Shown: one piece after another, positions 8,799 through 17,543 of the stretch | How positions within the stretch are numbered: the first letter of the stretch is position 1 | How the letters are laid out: each line of letters begins with the position of its first letter | Origin: Tepiditoga spiralis | GTDB lineage: Bacteria; Thermotogota; Thermotogae; Petrotogales; Petrotogaceae | DNA length: 64,000 nt | Direction: 5' to 3' | Assembly (NCBI RefSeq): GCF_014701195.1 | Contig: NZ_AP018712.1 | Coordinates: 1,754,501-1,818,500, forward strand | Made by a program: the position numbers and the translations under genes | The notes under the pieces: generated by a model | Databases searched by the model: none | The model's input: the letters and a program-made list of their open reading frames with translations, nothing else | What the model was told of the DNA's origin: nothing

Positions 8799-10922
8799 TT
8801 ATTTACTAATTAATATTATAGAACTTTTTTCTTTTACTATATACTTTGTACTATTTAATACTATAGGATCATCTAAAAAATCATTTTCATTATATGTATC
8901 AACAACTCTATACCATTTTTTACCTTTTATTTCAGGAATTTCAAAAGTTAAAGGTTCATGATAAGAATTTAAAACCACGTATATATCATTATCTTTTTTC
9001 TTGTATTTTTCTGCAAAATCTTCTCCACTAATCAAAAAAGCTAAGGAGTGTGAATTTTCATTAAAGTCTGGATTGTATGGTTTTACTCCATGCCATGTTA
9101 CATCAGCGATACCATTTCCAGTAAAATCTCTTCCAGTAAAAAAGTGAACCCTTCTTAAAGAATGATGTTTTTTTCTAAAATCTATCATTTTAACAAAAAA
9201 ATTGTAAATATCATTGAATTTATCTTTTCTTCTCCAATCTATCCAGTTTTTATGATTATCTTGACAATAAGCATTATTATTACCATGTTGAGTTTTACAA
9301 ACTTCATCTCCCATAAGAATCATAGGAACTCCTTGAGATACCATTAACGTAACTATAAAATTTTTAATTTGTCTTTTTCTTAATTTTATTATTGCTGGAT
9401 CATCTGTTTCTCCTTCATAACCATGATTGTAACTGTCATTTTCATTCATTCCATCTCTATTATTTTCACCATTTTCTATATTTTTTTTATAATTATATGA
9501 AACCAAATCCCACATTGTAAAGCCATCGTGCGCTGTAATAAAATTAACACTACTGTATGTTGTTCTTCCTTCTTTCCAAAATAAATCAGGGCTTCCAGCA
9601 ATTCTCGTTGCTAAATCACTTACTGTACCATTATCTCCTTTAATAAATCTTCTTACTGTATCTCTAAACTTTCCATTCCATTCAGCCCAACCAGTAGGAA
9701 ATTCTCCAACAAAATATCCACCAGCTGCATCCCAACCTTCCGCAATTAATTTGCTTCCAGATAATATTGGATCATCTGCAATATCTTTTAATAAAGAAAC
9801 ATCTCCTATCCAATTTCCTTTTGAGTCTCTACCAAGAACGGCTGCTAAATCAAATCTAAATCCATCAACGTGCATTTCTGTAACCCAGTATCTTAAACTT
9901 TCTAATATCATTTCTTTAACAACTAAGTGACTACAGTTTAAAGTATTTCCTGTTCCCGAATAATTTGCATAGTATCTTTTATTTTTTTCTAATATATAGT
10001 ATATTGAGTTATCAATTCCTCTAAAAGATAATGTTGGTCCCATTTCATTTCCTTCACCTGTATGATTGTATACTACATCCAAAATAACTTCAATTCCATT
10101 TTTATGCATAGTTTTTACAAAGTCTTTAAATTGAAAAACTTGTTCTCCTAATCTTAATCCATGTGTATAATTCCCTGTAACAGAAAAGAAGTTAATGGGA
10201 TTATATCCCCAAACATCTTCAAGTCTTTCTCCTGTTAGAGGATTAATTCTTGTATTTGCTGATGGATTAAATTCAAAGATAGGAAGTAATTCAATTGCTG
10301 TTATTCCAAGTTTTTTTAAATGATCTATTTTTTCTATTATTCCATCAAATGTACCTCTATATTCAACTTCTGAATTTGGATTCATTGTAAACAACCTTAC
10401 ATGCATTTCATAAATTATTGTATCATTAAAAGGAGTTCTTGGATGTTCATCATCTTCCCAATCATAAGAACTATCATCTATGATTATACTTTTACAAGAA
10501 CTTTTTGAGGAATTAATATCTGATATTTCAAGATCTTTAAACTTACTATCTTTTTTATATCCATACATTGAAGGATCATCAAAATCATATGTTCCCGAAA
10601 TAGCTTTTGCATAGGGATCTAACAATAATTTTTTATAGTTAAATCTATTTCCCTTTTCTGGGTCATATTCTCCATCAATTCGCCATCCATAATACATATT
10701 AGCTTTTGCATTCTCAACATAAATATGCCAAGTATCACCAGTTTTAAACTTTCTTTCATTAAGTGTATATTTAAAAATAGGTACATCATCATAAAAGTTT
10801 TCATATATTTCGAGAGTGACTTTTTTTCCATTTCTTGAAAAAATACAAAAATTAACTCCTTTTGAATCAACTGTTGCACCAAAAACAGGATATCCTCTAT
10901 GAACTTTAAAATCCTTTACCAT
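8799..10922 (-). CDS. glgX: Glycogen debranching enzyme (GlgX/isoamylase type, GH13)
   Basis: A 707-residue GH13 enzyme that cleaves alpha-1,6 branches of glycogen or limit dextrins. An N-terminal CBM48 (GYPVFGATVDSKGVNF, residues 8-100) precedes the catalytic barrel. The nucleophile Asp is in HVDGFRFDLA (about 356), the acid/base Glu in LIAEGWDAAG (about 394) and the transition-state His-Asp in FITAHDG (about 464). There is no signal peptide, so it should be cytoplasmic. GGGGGTGGTGAT precedes the ATG. A TATAAT box lies on the minus strand at 10943-10948 with no good -35. Confidence 0.93.
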   Translation of the reverse strand: MVKDFKVHRGYPVFGATVDSKGVNFCIFSRNGKKVTLEIYENFYDDVPIFKYTLNERKFKTGDTWHIYVENAKANMYYGWRIDGEYDPEKGNRFNYKKLLLDPYAKAISGTYDFDDPSMYGYKKDSKFKDLEISDINSSKSSCKSIIIDDSSYDWEDDEHPRTPFNDTIIYEMHVRLFTMNPNSEVEYRGTFDGIIEKIDHLKKLGITAIELLPIFEFNPSANTRINPLTGERLEDVWGYNPINFFSVTGNYTHGLRLGEQVFQFKDFVKTMHKNGIEVILDVVYNHTGEGNEMGPTLSFRGIDNSIYYILEKNKRYYANYSGTGNTLNCSHLVVKEMILESLRYWVTEMHVDGFRFDLAAVLGRDSKGNWIGDVSLLKDIADDPILSGSKLIAEGWDAAGGYFVGEFPTGWAEWNGKFRDTVRRFIKGDNGTVSDLATRIAGSPDLFWKEGRTTYSSVNFITAHDGFTMWDLVSYNYKKNIENGENNRDGMNENDSYNHGYEGETDDPAIIKLRKRQIKNFIVTLMVSQGVPMILMGDEVCKTQHGNNNAYCQDNHKNWIDWRRKDKFNDIYNFFVKMIDFRKKHHSLRRVHFFTGRDFTGNGIADVTWHGVKPYNPDFNENSHSLAFLISGEDFAEKYKKKDNDIYVVLNSYHEPLTFEIPEIKGKKWYRVVDTYNENDFLDDPIVLNSTKYIVKEKSSIILISK

Positions 10923-11066
10923 ATCACCACCCCCTAATATTTATTATAACATTTTAAATTCATTTTATAACTTTGCATCATTTCTTGTTTGTTATTTTTT
11001 TATGTATATGAAAAACACTATTCGTTCAAGTATTGTATAAAATATTATTTATTTATATTTTTGTGG

Positions 11067-11072
11067 TACAAT
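11067..11072 (+). promoter_or_regulatory. Extended -10 promoter for the 11095-11863 pair
   Basis: TGGTACAAT gives an extended -10 (TACAAT at 11067-11072) 22 bases upstream of the preferred start. The -35 region is poor, as expected for extended -10 promoters. Confidence 0.45.
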
Positions 11073-11094
11073 TTATTGAAAGGAAGTGAGTTCA

Positions 11095-11379
11095 TTGTTT
11101 AATTTCTTTAAGAAAAAAAATAAAAAATCTATCTTTAAAAGTGAAGGCAATACACTCTATATATCCATAAAATGTGATAAGTGTGGGACTGAATTTAACA
11201 GTCACTTGAGAAAAGGCTATGATTTGATTACAGATTATTCTACTGGAAATTTTTTCATAAATAAAGAATATATATGCCCTAAATGTTATTCTAAAATAAA
11301 ATTAAATGCTGTGTTCAATGGTAAATATCAATTAAATTCTTTAGAAATAATTGGAGGAAAAATACAAAATGAAGAATGA
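11095..11379 (+). CDS. Small zinc-ribbon protein of unknown function
   Basis: About 94 residues with two CxxC pairs, CDKCGTEF and CPKCYSKI, which together should bind one zinc ion. The N-terminus is Lys-rich. The longest frame starts at GTG 11086, but AAAGGA at 11080-11085 touches it. The TTG at 11095 has correct spacing and is preferred. The gene overlaps the next by 11 bases, so the two are coupled. The function is not recognised; nucleic-acid binding is plausible from the ribbon and charge. Confidence 0.7.
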   Translation: MFNFFKKKNKKSIFKSEGNTLYISIKCDKCGTEFNSHLRKGYDLITDYSTGNFFINKEYICPKCYSKIKLNAVFNGKYQLNSLEIIGGKIQNEE

Positions 11380-11863
11380 TACCAGTATACAGGAGTTTGA
11401 ATATAGACCAGTAAGACCTTTTATTCAAATACCCGAAAAAGTATTAATGTATATATTACAATTAACGCCTTCTTCATTTTCAAAGGTATATCTTTATTTG
11501 TATAATATAAGTTATGGAGCAGGATATAATAAAACCTTTATGTATACGAGTGTTAGAGAAATCGCTAAAAATTTAAATATAAGTATAGGAAGAGTACATA
11601 ATGCAATTACTTATTTCAAAAAAATAGGTGCAATTGAAAAAATTGTATCTAAAGCAGTTATAGGAACTAAATTTTTAGTTAATGTTCCAGAGTTTTCTTC
11701 AGCTAAAGGTTTGTGGTTCTTTACAAAACCAGAAAAGGTAAGATATTTAATGATGAAAGAAAAATTAATCACTGAAGATAAAATCGTTATGTCTAAAATA
11801 AAACGTTATAAATCTCAAAAAGAAAATCAAAAAATAGAACTCTTTGATAAAAAAAATAATTAA
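11369..11863 (+). CDS. Putative winged-helix DNA-binding protein
   Basis: About 164 residues. The segment TSVREIAKNLNISIGRVHNAITYFKKIG has the shape of a helix-turn-helix followed by a recognition helix, preceded by an SSFSKVYLYLYN helix as in DnaD-like or replication-initiator wHTH folds. The C-terminus is strongly basic. A TTG at 11351 is in frame, but GGAGG at 11353-11357 favours the ATG at 11369. Translation is coupled to the zinc-ribbon gene. The function is unknown; gene regulation is the simplest guess. Confidence 0.65.
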   Translation: MKNDTSIQEFEYRPVRPFIQIPEKVLMYILQLTPSSFSKVYLYLYNISYGAGYNKTFMYTSVREIAKNLNISIGRVHNAITYFKKIGAIEKIVSKAVIGTKFLVNVPEFSSAKGLWFFTKPEKVRYLMMKEKLITEDKIVMSKIKRYKSQKENQKIELFDKKNN

Positions 11864-11906
11864 AAAATTTATGTTTTTTGATATTACATACAAAGGAGCC
11901 TAAAAA

Positions 11907-12767
11907 ATGAAAAAAAATTTTTTAATAACTAAACAAGTAATATTACCAACTTCGTTTGGAATTTTATTAATACCACTTTCACAACTAATAAGTAGTCTAG
12001 TATATTTATTACCTTTACCAAAAGAAATAACCTCCATATTATTTGGAATAGTATACATTATAATTTCATACTCTTCAATAAAATTATATTGTAATAAGAT
12101 ATTATATATTTCACCGAATTCTTGTTACATCAATAAACCTAAAATTTATATTAAGTGGTTAATAGTTGGAATTTTATTACCAATTATAGTTTCTTTTGTA
12201 TTTTTAAGTTCTTCTGGTGAATTAATAAAAAATACTATGAATACAAGAGGTTTTATAAATATTATATTAACAGCTATTTTTATTTTAGGATTTAGTACAG
12301 GAGTAGTTGAAGAAATGATATTTAGGGGTTTGATAATGAAAGTTTTTGAAAAGCAATGGGGAAAAACAATTTCCATAATTGTTCCTTCAATCATTTTTAG
12401 TGTTTTACATATTATTGGACATAACTTGAACATTATTGATATAATATTACTTTGCATTGCTGGAACAACTGTGGGTATTATGTTTTCTTTAATCGTATAT
12501 GAAAGCAATTCAATTTGGGCTAGTGCTATTGTACATGGGCTTTGGAATATTATTATAATAGGAAATATTTTAAGTATTAGTACTACACATAATAAAAATG
12601 CAATCTTTTCATACAAATTATCCTCTACTTTTCAGTTTTTTACTGGTGGAAGTTTTGGTATAGAAGCTTCAATAATTTCCGTATTAGGTTATATTGCTGT
12701 TATAATTTTTTCATTGTACTCAATAAAAAAGAAATATAAATTAACTCAGAAGATATTAGAAAAATAA
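11907..12767 (+). CDS. CPBP-family intramembrane metalloprotease
   Basis: A 286-residue, very hydrophobic protein with about eight membrane segments. The CPBP/Abi motifs are present: VEEMIFRGLIM (EExxxR, about residues 133-143), FSVLHII and the later HGLWN. Members cleave prenylated or other membrane substrates, and some protect against bacteriocins. The substrate here is unknown. AAAGGAG lies upstream of the ATG. The stop codon adjoins an IS256 transposase relic. Confidence 0.85.
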   Translation: MKKNFLITKQVILPTSFGILLIPLSQLISSLVYLLPLPKEITSILFGIVYIIISYSSIKLYCNKILYISPNSCYINKPKIYIKWLIVGILLPIIVSFVFLSSSGELIKNTMNTRGFINIILTAIFILGFSTGVVEEMIFRGLIMKVFEKQWGKTISIIVPSIIFSVLHIIGHNLNIIDIILLCIAGTTVGIMFSLIVYESNSIWASAIVHGLWNIIIIGNILSISTTHNKNAIFSYKLSSTFQFFTGGSFGIEASIISVLGYIAVIIFSLYSIKKKYKLTQKILEK

Positions 12768-13000
12768 TATATACAACAAATACTATAAAATCTTTAAATA
12801 TACAGTTTAGAAAAACGAAAAAAATAAGAGCTATATTTTCAAATAAAAACTCATTAATGAAAATACTTTGCTTAGCTATGCATAATGCTACAAAAAAATA
12901 TTCAGATATAGAAATTATAATTATATCTGAATTATACATAATTTTTGAGAATAGATTTCTTAGATTTAAAATGCTTAAAAGTTTATATTCTTTAAAATAA
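12764..13000 (+). pseudogene. Relic of an IS256-type transposase C-terminus
   Basis: With no start codon, this frame encodes IIYTTNTIKSLN, an R-K-T-K-K run, ALKIL-like residues and HNATKKYS before a stop at 12998. It aligns with the end of the transposase at 50651-51541 (MYTTNVIESLNRQYRK, then LLKMLYLATINATKRW). The catalytic Glu of VIESLN is Lys here, so the fragment is dead. It starts within the stop region of the CPBP gene. Divergence is much greater than for the 228-303 remnant, which suggests an older insertion. Confidence 0.7.
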
Positions 13001-13121
13001 AAGTTTTTTTAACTGTTATTTTTTTATTTTAGTTTTTTGAGTTATAATTTTAGTACTAATGAAAAATATTTTGTTTTTACACATAATTTCTTATAGGCTC
13101 AATATTATAACTTTTAATATT
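13001..13121. other. Gene-free AT-rich interval
   Basis: Between the transposase relic and the stop of the convergent AAA ATPase gene I see only T-rich sequence. There is no clear hairpin or promoter. Confidence 0.5.
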
Positions 13122-14660
13122 TTAAACCCAAACGACAAAAATTTCTTTATTTTTAATTTTTATATTATCCTGTTTTTTATTAGATTTTTTTCTAGTGTCA
13201 AAAATTACTAAATAACCTTTATTTTGATTGTTTATTTCAAGATAATGTTCAAGTTGCTTAATACCACGTTTATGATATTCTTCACCATACCACTTTTTCA
13301 TTTCAATAATATATTTGTACTTACCATATGTAATAACAACATCAAGCCTTTTTTCTTCAGAAACTTGAACTTCTTTAAAGTCAAATCCTTTTCCATTTAT
13401 TATTGGTTTTATGAATGCTAAAAATATTAATGTTCCATTCCTTTCTACAAAATTCATATCTTTTTCTGAGTATTGTTCTTTCATAAAAAGCTGAAACTTT
13501 TTTAAAACGAGTTCCATATTTAATTTGTCTCCAATTATGAAGTTATCTCTAAAGTTGTATCTTTCAGTATCCACATTTTGTGATGTTTCTATTTTTGATG
13601 CCATATAATCATATATTAATTGTTCATAAATTTTGTTTTGAACCTTTAAAGTACCATTTTCGTTTTTTAATATACCATACATTAAACATAGATTTATTAT
13701 TGGATTATACATATTATATTTGACTTCTTTTCCATCTATTATTATTTTATATACTAAGTTATATATATCTTCATTATTCTCTAAATTTTTAATTAATGAT
13801 TCAAAGTTAGTGTTTTGTTTTTTTAGAATAATCTTTACGGCATCTTGAAGAACTTCATCAGTCCATTCTTTTTCTACCATCATTTCTTCATCAATAATTT
13901 GACAAAGTTTACTAACTAAAAAAGGATAACCTGATGTATAATAGTATAATTTTTCAGAAATGTATTTAACATTATTGAGTTCATAACCTCTATCATTATA
14001 ATAATCAACTATCATAGTAGAAATTTCATCTGAATTAAAAGATAAGTCTATGTCAAAGTCTACAGCTATATTCCACGGACTGTTATACTTTATTTCTTCA
14101 TTAGGCCTTATATGAGTTTTTAAGCTTTTAACATCGTGTACTCCAGCTAAGATTATACTGTAAAATGTATAGTCTTTTCCTTTGTTTGCTTCTAAATACT
14201 TTGTTCTGAGCATGCCTAAAAAGTTTAAAAATAGTTGATTATTAGAGCTTTTATCTACTTCATCTATCATTAGTACTATCTTTTTTTCACTTGCTTTAGC
14301 TATTTTTGTTATTATTTTTGATAGTTCTTTCATAGTTTTTATTATTTTTTTATCTATTTTTATATTTAATGAATCTGTTATATCTTCTAAAAAACTTTGA
14401 ACAAACTCTTTTTCATCTTCCATTATTATGGAACCAATACCTTCAAAACTTATGGAAATTACTGTATACTTATTTTCTAACTTTTTTTCAAGTAAAAACA
14501 TAGTAGTAGTTTTACCAAACTGTCTTGGTTTATTTATTGTAAAGTATTCACCATTTTCTATTAATTTCATTATTTGTTTTAATTTATTCTCTGTATTAAC
14601 CATGTAATGCTTTTTAGGAACACACACTCCTGTTGTATTGAATCGTTTCATTTTCTTCAC
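13122..14660 (-). CDS. AAA-like ATPase with C-terminal PD-(D/E)XK nuclease domain
   Basis: A 512-residue protein. The N-terminal ATPase has Walker A in NKPRQFGKTTT (about 41-51) and Walker B in VLMIDEVDKS (about 130-139). The C-terminal 90 residues carry a nuclease-like core: RLDVVI (Asp), YIIEMKKW (ExK) and QLEHYL (Gln). This is the AAA-like/PDDEXK_9 (DUF1703-related) arrangement, often present in many copies in anaerobe genomes. The biological role is not established; defence or mobile-element functions have been suggested for relatives. GAGGTGAAG precedes the ATG, and the histidine phosphatase gene ends 5 bases upstream. Confidence 0.85.
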   Translation of the reverse strand: MKKMKRFNTTGVCVPKKHYMVNTENKLKQIMKLIENGEYFTINKPRQFGKTTTMFLLEKKLENKYTVISISFEGIGSIIMEDEKEFVQSFLEDITDSLNIKIDKKIIKTMKELSKIITKIAKASEKKIVLMIDEVDKSSNNQLFLNFLGMLRTKYLEANKGKDYTFYSIILAGVHDVKSLKTHIRPNEEIKYNSPWNIAVDFDIDLSFNSDEISTMIVDYYNDRGYELNNVKYISEKLYYYTSGYPFLVSKLCQIIDEEMMVEKEWTDEVLQDAVKIILKKQNTNFESLIKNLENNEDIYNLVYKIIIDGKEVKYNMYNPIINLCLMYGILKNENGTLKVQNKIYEQLIYDYMASKIETSQNVDTERYNFRDNFIIGDKLNMELVLKKFQLFMKEQYSEKDMNFVERNGTLIFLAFIKPIINGKGFDFKEVQVSEEKRLDVVITYGKYKYIIEMKKWYGEEYHKRGIKQLEHYLEINNQNKGYLVIFDTRKKSNKKQDNIKIKNKEIFVVWV

Positions 14661-14665
14661 CTCAT

Positions 14666-15271
14666 CTATTTAGTTAAATGCGAAGTGTCATTTAAAAATT
14701 CTATGCTAAAGGTATCTTTTTCATATTTTATCTTTGTTAATGATGTATTGTATAAATGAATTTTTCTATATTTGTTTAGTGGCATTTCAAATATCCAATG
14801 AATTATGGTTCTCAATGCAAGTCCATGGGATACAATTAATATTGTGTCCTCTTCTGAATGTTTTTTCACAATTTTTAAAAATTTTTCAACAACTCTTTTT
14901 TGCAAATTTCCCATAGATTCAACACCTTCAATTATTGTCCATGGATTATTTGCCCATTCCTCAAATTCGCTACTAAATTTTGTAAATACATCATTTATGC
15001 TATATCCATTCCAAAGTTCTATTTTACATTCATTGAATTCTTTGTATCTTTCTACTTTTAAATTATGTTTTTCTGCAATTATATCGGCAGTTTTCATTGC
15101 TCTTTTAAGTTTTGAAGAATAAATTGCATCAATTTTTTCATTTTGTAATTTATTTGAAAGTTTTCTTGCCTGTTCTATACCTACTTCACTTAATTCTCCA
15201 TCTAGTAAGCCTTGCCAAATACCTGCTTTATTATGTTCGCTTTCACCATGTCTAACAATATATATATTCAT
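14666..15271 (-). CDS. Histidine phosphatase family protein (phosphoglycerate mutase-like)
   Basis: A 201-residue protein with the catalytic IVRHGESEHNKAG motif at the N-terminus, YSSKLKRAMKTA near residue 53 and the second His in VSHGLALRTI (about 150). These fit the cofactor-dependent phosphoglycerate mutase/phosphatase superfamily. Short members of this kind are usually phosphatases on small metabolites such as alpha-ribazole phosphate or sugar phosphates. The substrate cannot be read from context. AAAAGGAG precedes the ATG. Confidence 0.88.
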   Translation of the reverse strand: MNIYIVRHGESEHNKAGIWQGLLDGELSEVGIEQARKLSNKLQNEKIDAIYSSKLKRAMKTADIIAEKHNLKVERYKEFNECKIELWNGYSINDVFTKFSSEFEEWANNPWTIIEGVESMGNLQKRVVEKFLKIVKKHSEEDTILIVSHGLALRTIIHWIFEMPLNKYRKIHLYNTSLTKIKYEKDTFSIEFLNDTSHLTK

Positions 15272-15340
15272 ATATTTACTCCTTTTAATTAATTTTTTAA
15301 TGTTTCAGATTGTAAAGAATTTTAATAACTTCAATAGTTT

Positions 15341-16048
15341 TTAAATCAGACTTTCCATTATTTCATATTCTTTATTTTCCTTTAAATTATTTCTCATATA
15401 ATTTGAAATTTCATAATATATATTACCCAAATATCCTTTTGGATCTATTATTATTGGACTACTATTTATTAATATATTAAAATGATGAAAGTCTCCATGT
15501 ATTAAATATAAATCCTCATATTTTAATGAATTAAATAATTGTATAGATTCATCTATAATATTTTTATCAATATCTTTACTCAAAATATCGTAGAAATTTA
15601 TTATATTTTTACTCATATCTTTAATATTTTTTAATTTTTTATCGTTATAATATTCTTTTTTTATATAAAGTTTTTTTAATAATTTTGCAGCTATTTCAGT
15701 TTCTTTTTTATTATCATTTAAGTCTAAAAGCATTTTATTACCAGCATACTTTTCAATTAAACAGTATAAATTTTTATCATATTCAATAATTTCAACTAAA
15801 TTCTTATTTTTTAATGCAAAAACTTCTCCATAAATTTCATCATTTGGAACAAAAATTTTTATTGCATATTTTTCATTATCTTTTTCAAATAATCCAACAT
15901 AATTAAAAGATAATGTTTTAAAATCTTTAATATACTTATATTTTTTTATTTTTTCAATCTTTGATATTATTTGATTTAAATTTTTTAAAAAACTTAAACC
16001 CTTATTACCATATAAATTTTTCATATTTTGTTTTAAATATTCTGTCAT
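15341..16048 (-). CDS. Aminoglycoside/choline kinase-like phosphotransferase
   Basis: A 235-residue protein with the protein-kinase-like fold of the APH family. The catalytic loop is LIHGDFHHFNIL (about 178-189) and the metal-binding segment is IIDPKG (about 196). The N-terminal lobe is short. Family members phosphorylate antibiotics, choline, fructosamines or other small molecules. It follows aroF by 22 bases on the same strand, but nothing ties it to aromatic biosynthesis. The substrate is unknown. Confidence 0.75.
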   Translation of the reverse strand: MTEYLKQNMKNLYGNKGLSFLKNLNQIISKIEKIKKYKYIKDFKTLSFNYVGLFEKDNEKYAIKIFVPNDEIYGEVFALKNKNLVEIIEYDKNLYCLIEKYAGNKMLLDLNDNKKETEIAAKLLKKLYIKKEYYNDKKLKNIKDMSKNIINFYDILSKDIDKNIIDESIQLFNSLKYEDLYLIHGDFHHFNILINSSPIIIDPKGYLGNIYYEISNYMRNNLKENKEYEIMESLI

Positions 16049-16070
16049 ATTATATCCTTATATATTTTTT

Positions 16071-17084
16071 TTAATTTATTTTTATATTTAAAGCTGAAGA
16101 TAAATTTATTAATTCTTTTACCATACTTTGAAACTCTTTAAAATTTAAACTTTGTTTTCCATCTGAAAGGGCCTTTTCTGGATTTGGATGAATTTCAACT
16201 ATTATACCATTTGCTCCTGAAGCCATAGAAGCTTTTGCCAAAGTTGGTATTATATCTCTTCTACCTGCTGCATGGCTCGGATCAGATATTATTGGAAGAT
16301 TTGAATTTAATTTTATTAATGGAAATGCAGAAATATCTAAAGTGTTTCTTGTTTGATTTTCAAATGTTCTTATTCCTCTTTCACAAAGAATTATATTTTT
16401 ATTACCTCTAAGAGCTATATATTCAGCGGATTGTAAAAATTCTTCTATTGTATTCATAAATCCTCTTTTTAATAAAACTGGTTTATTAATACTACCAAGA
16501 TTCTTTAAAAGTTCGAAATTTTGAGAATTTCTTGAGCCAACTTGAACTATATCTACATAATTTTTAATTTCTTTTAACACATCAATACCGACTGCTTCTG
16601 AAACAGTTAAAAGATTATATTTTTCTGAAGCTTCCTTTAAATATTCAAGAGCTTTCATTCCATTTCCTTGAAAAGAATATGGTGAAGTACGAGGTTTAAA
16701 TGCTCCACCTCTCATTATTTTTATTCCATTTTCTTTTAAAAAATGAGCTATTTCAAAAGTCATATCTCTATCTTCAATAGAACAAGGACCAGCAATAATT
16801 GTAAAGTTATTATTTTTAATTTCAAAATCATTGAACTTTATTATAGTCTCATTTTTATATTCTTTTGAAACTAAATAATAAGGTTTTAATATTTTTACTA
16901 CTTTTTCAACGCATGTAAAAGTTTCAAATCTTTCTTTAGAAAAATATCTATCTTCTCCTATTAGTTCTATTATATTTCTTTCTCCATGATTATATAATTT
17001 GAATTTCAAATTCATACTTTTAATTGTATTTTTTAATTTTTCAAGTTCATTATTTTCACAATTATTTTTTAAAAAAATTATCAT
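16071..17084 (-). CDS. aroF: 3-deoxy-7-phosphoheptulonate synthase (type I beta)
   Basis: A 337-residue DAHP synthase that condenses PEP with erythrose-4-phosphate as the first shikimate step. The N-terminal 75 residues form the extra ferredoxin/ACT-like domain known in Thermotoga-type enzymes, which mediates feedback control. The barrel shows IIAGPCSIED (about 93), GGAFKPRTSPYSFQG, VGSRNSQNFELL and SDPSHAAGRRD. It begins one base after the aroH stop, and its ribosome binding site lies in the last aroH codons. Confidence 0.95.
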   Translation of the reverse strand: MIIFLKNNCENNELEKLKNTIKSMNLKFKLYNHGERNIIELIGEDRYFSKERFETFTCVEKVVKILKPYYLVSKEYKNETIIKFNDFEIKNNNFTIIAGPCSIEDRDMTFEIAHFLKENGIKIMRGGAFKPRTSPYSFQGNGMKALEYLKEASEKYNLLTVSEAVGIDVLKEIKNYVDIVQVGSRNSQNFELLKNLGSINKPVLLKRGFMNTIEEFLQSAEYIALRGNKNIILCERGIRTFENQTRNTLDISAFPLIKLNSNLPIISDPSHAAGRRDIIPTLAKASMASGANGIIVEIHPNPEKALSDGKQSLNFKEFQSMVKELINLSSALNIKIN

Positions 17085-17085
17085 T

Positions 17086-17427
17086 TTATTCCTCCAAATC
17101 AGGTCTTAATTCTCTTGCATCATGTAAAAAAACAAAGTTATTTGTATTACTTTCACAATGAATTAAAAATCTAATTATTCCATTTTTACTATTTTTAAAT
17201 TGAGCCTCTTGAACACAAAGCAATGCTACTTTTTTTAATTTAAAATTTTCTCTAATTATAGTTACAGGATTTATTTCTGTTATATCTGAAGTAACAGAAA
17301 CAATTATACTAAGTATTTTCTTTATATCATTTTCCTTCATTATTTTATCATACAATTCTATTGTTTTTTCTTTTATATGTTTTGATTCATTTTTTTCTAT
17401 TGATGTTGCTCCTCTTATTGCAATCAT
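17086..17427 (-). CDS. aroH: Chorismate mutase, AroH class
   Basis: A 113-residue trimeric AroH-type chorismate mutase resembling the Bacillus subtilis enzyme: RGATSIEKNE at the start, SDITEINPV in the middle, the catalytic Glu in VQEAQF and the catalytic Arg in IIRFLIH. The conserved tail RELRPDL is present. It converts chorismate to prephenate. It is coupled to aroF, so the pair joins the entry and branch steps of aromatic amino acid synthesis. Confidence 0.93.
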   Translation of the reverse strand: MIAIRGATSIEKNESKHIKEKTIELYDKIMKENDIKKILSIIVSVTSDITEINPVTIIRENFKLKKVALLCVQEAQFKNSKNGIIRFLIHCESNTNNFVFLHDARELRPDLEE

Positions 17428-17445
17428 AAAAATACCTCCCCTTAT

Positions 17446-17473
17446 ATTATACCTTTATTCTTTTAAATTACAA
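17446..17473 (-). promoter_or_regulatory. Promoter of aroH-aroF
   Basis: On the minus strand TTGTAA (17473-17468) and TATAAT (17451-17446) are separated by 16 bases. They lie about 20 bases upstream of the aroH ATG, with GGGGAGG between. Confidence 0.7.
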
Positions 17474-17489
17474 TAAACAAAAAGATCAA

Positions 17490-17543
17490 AAAAATTAAAT
17501 GCCTAATTTCTATATTTTAAAGAAATCAAGCATTTAATTTTTT
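17490..17543. terminator. Terminator after the GH130 gene
   Basis: An imperfect hairpin pairs AAATGC and ATTTCT with AGAAAT and GCATTT, with mismatches between the two stem blocks. T runs follow on both strands. It separates the glycan operon (minus) from the aroH promoter. Confidence 0.7.

Noticed and set aside
11907-12767. CPBP gene as an abortive-infection defence gene
   Set aside because: The old Abi name does not show phage defence, and no other defence gene lies next to it.
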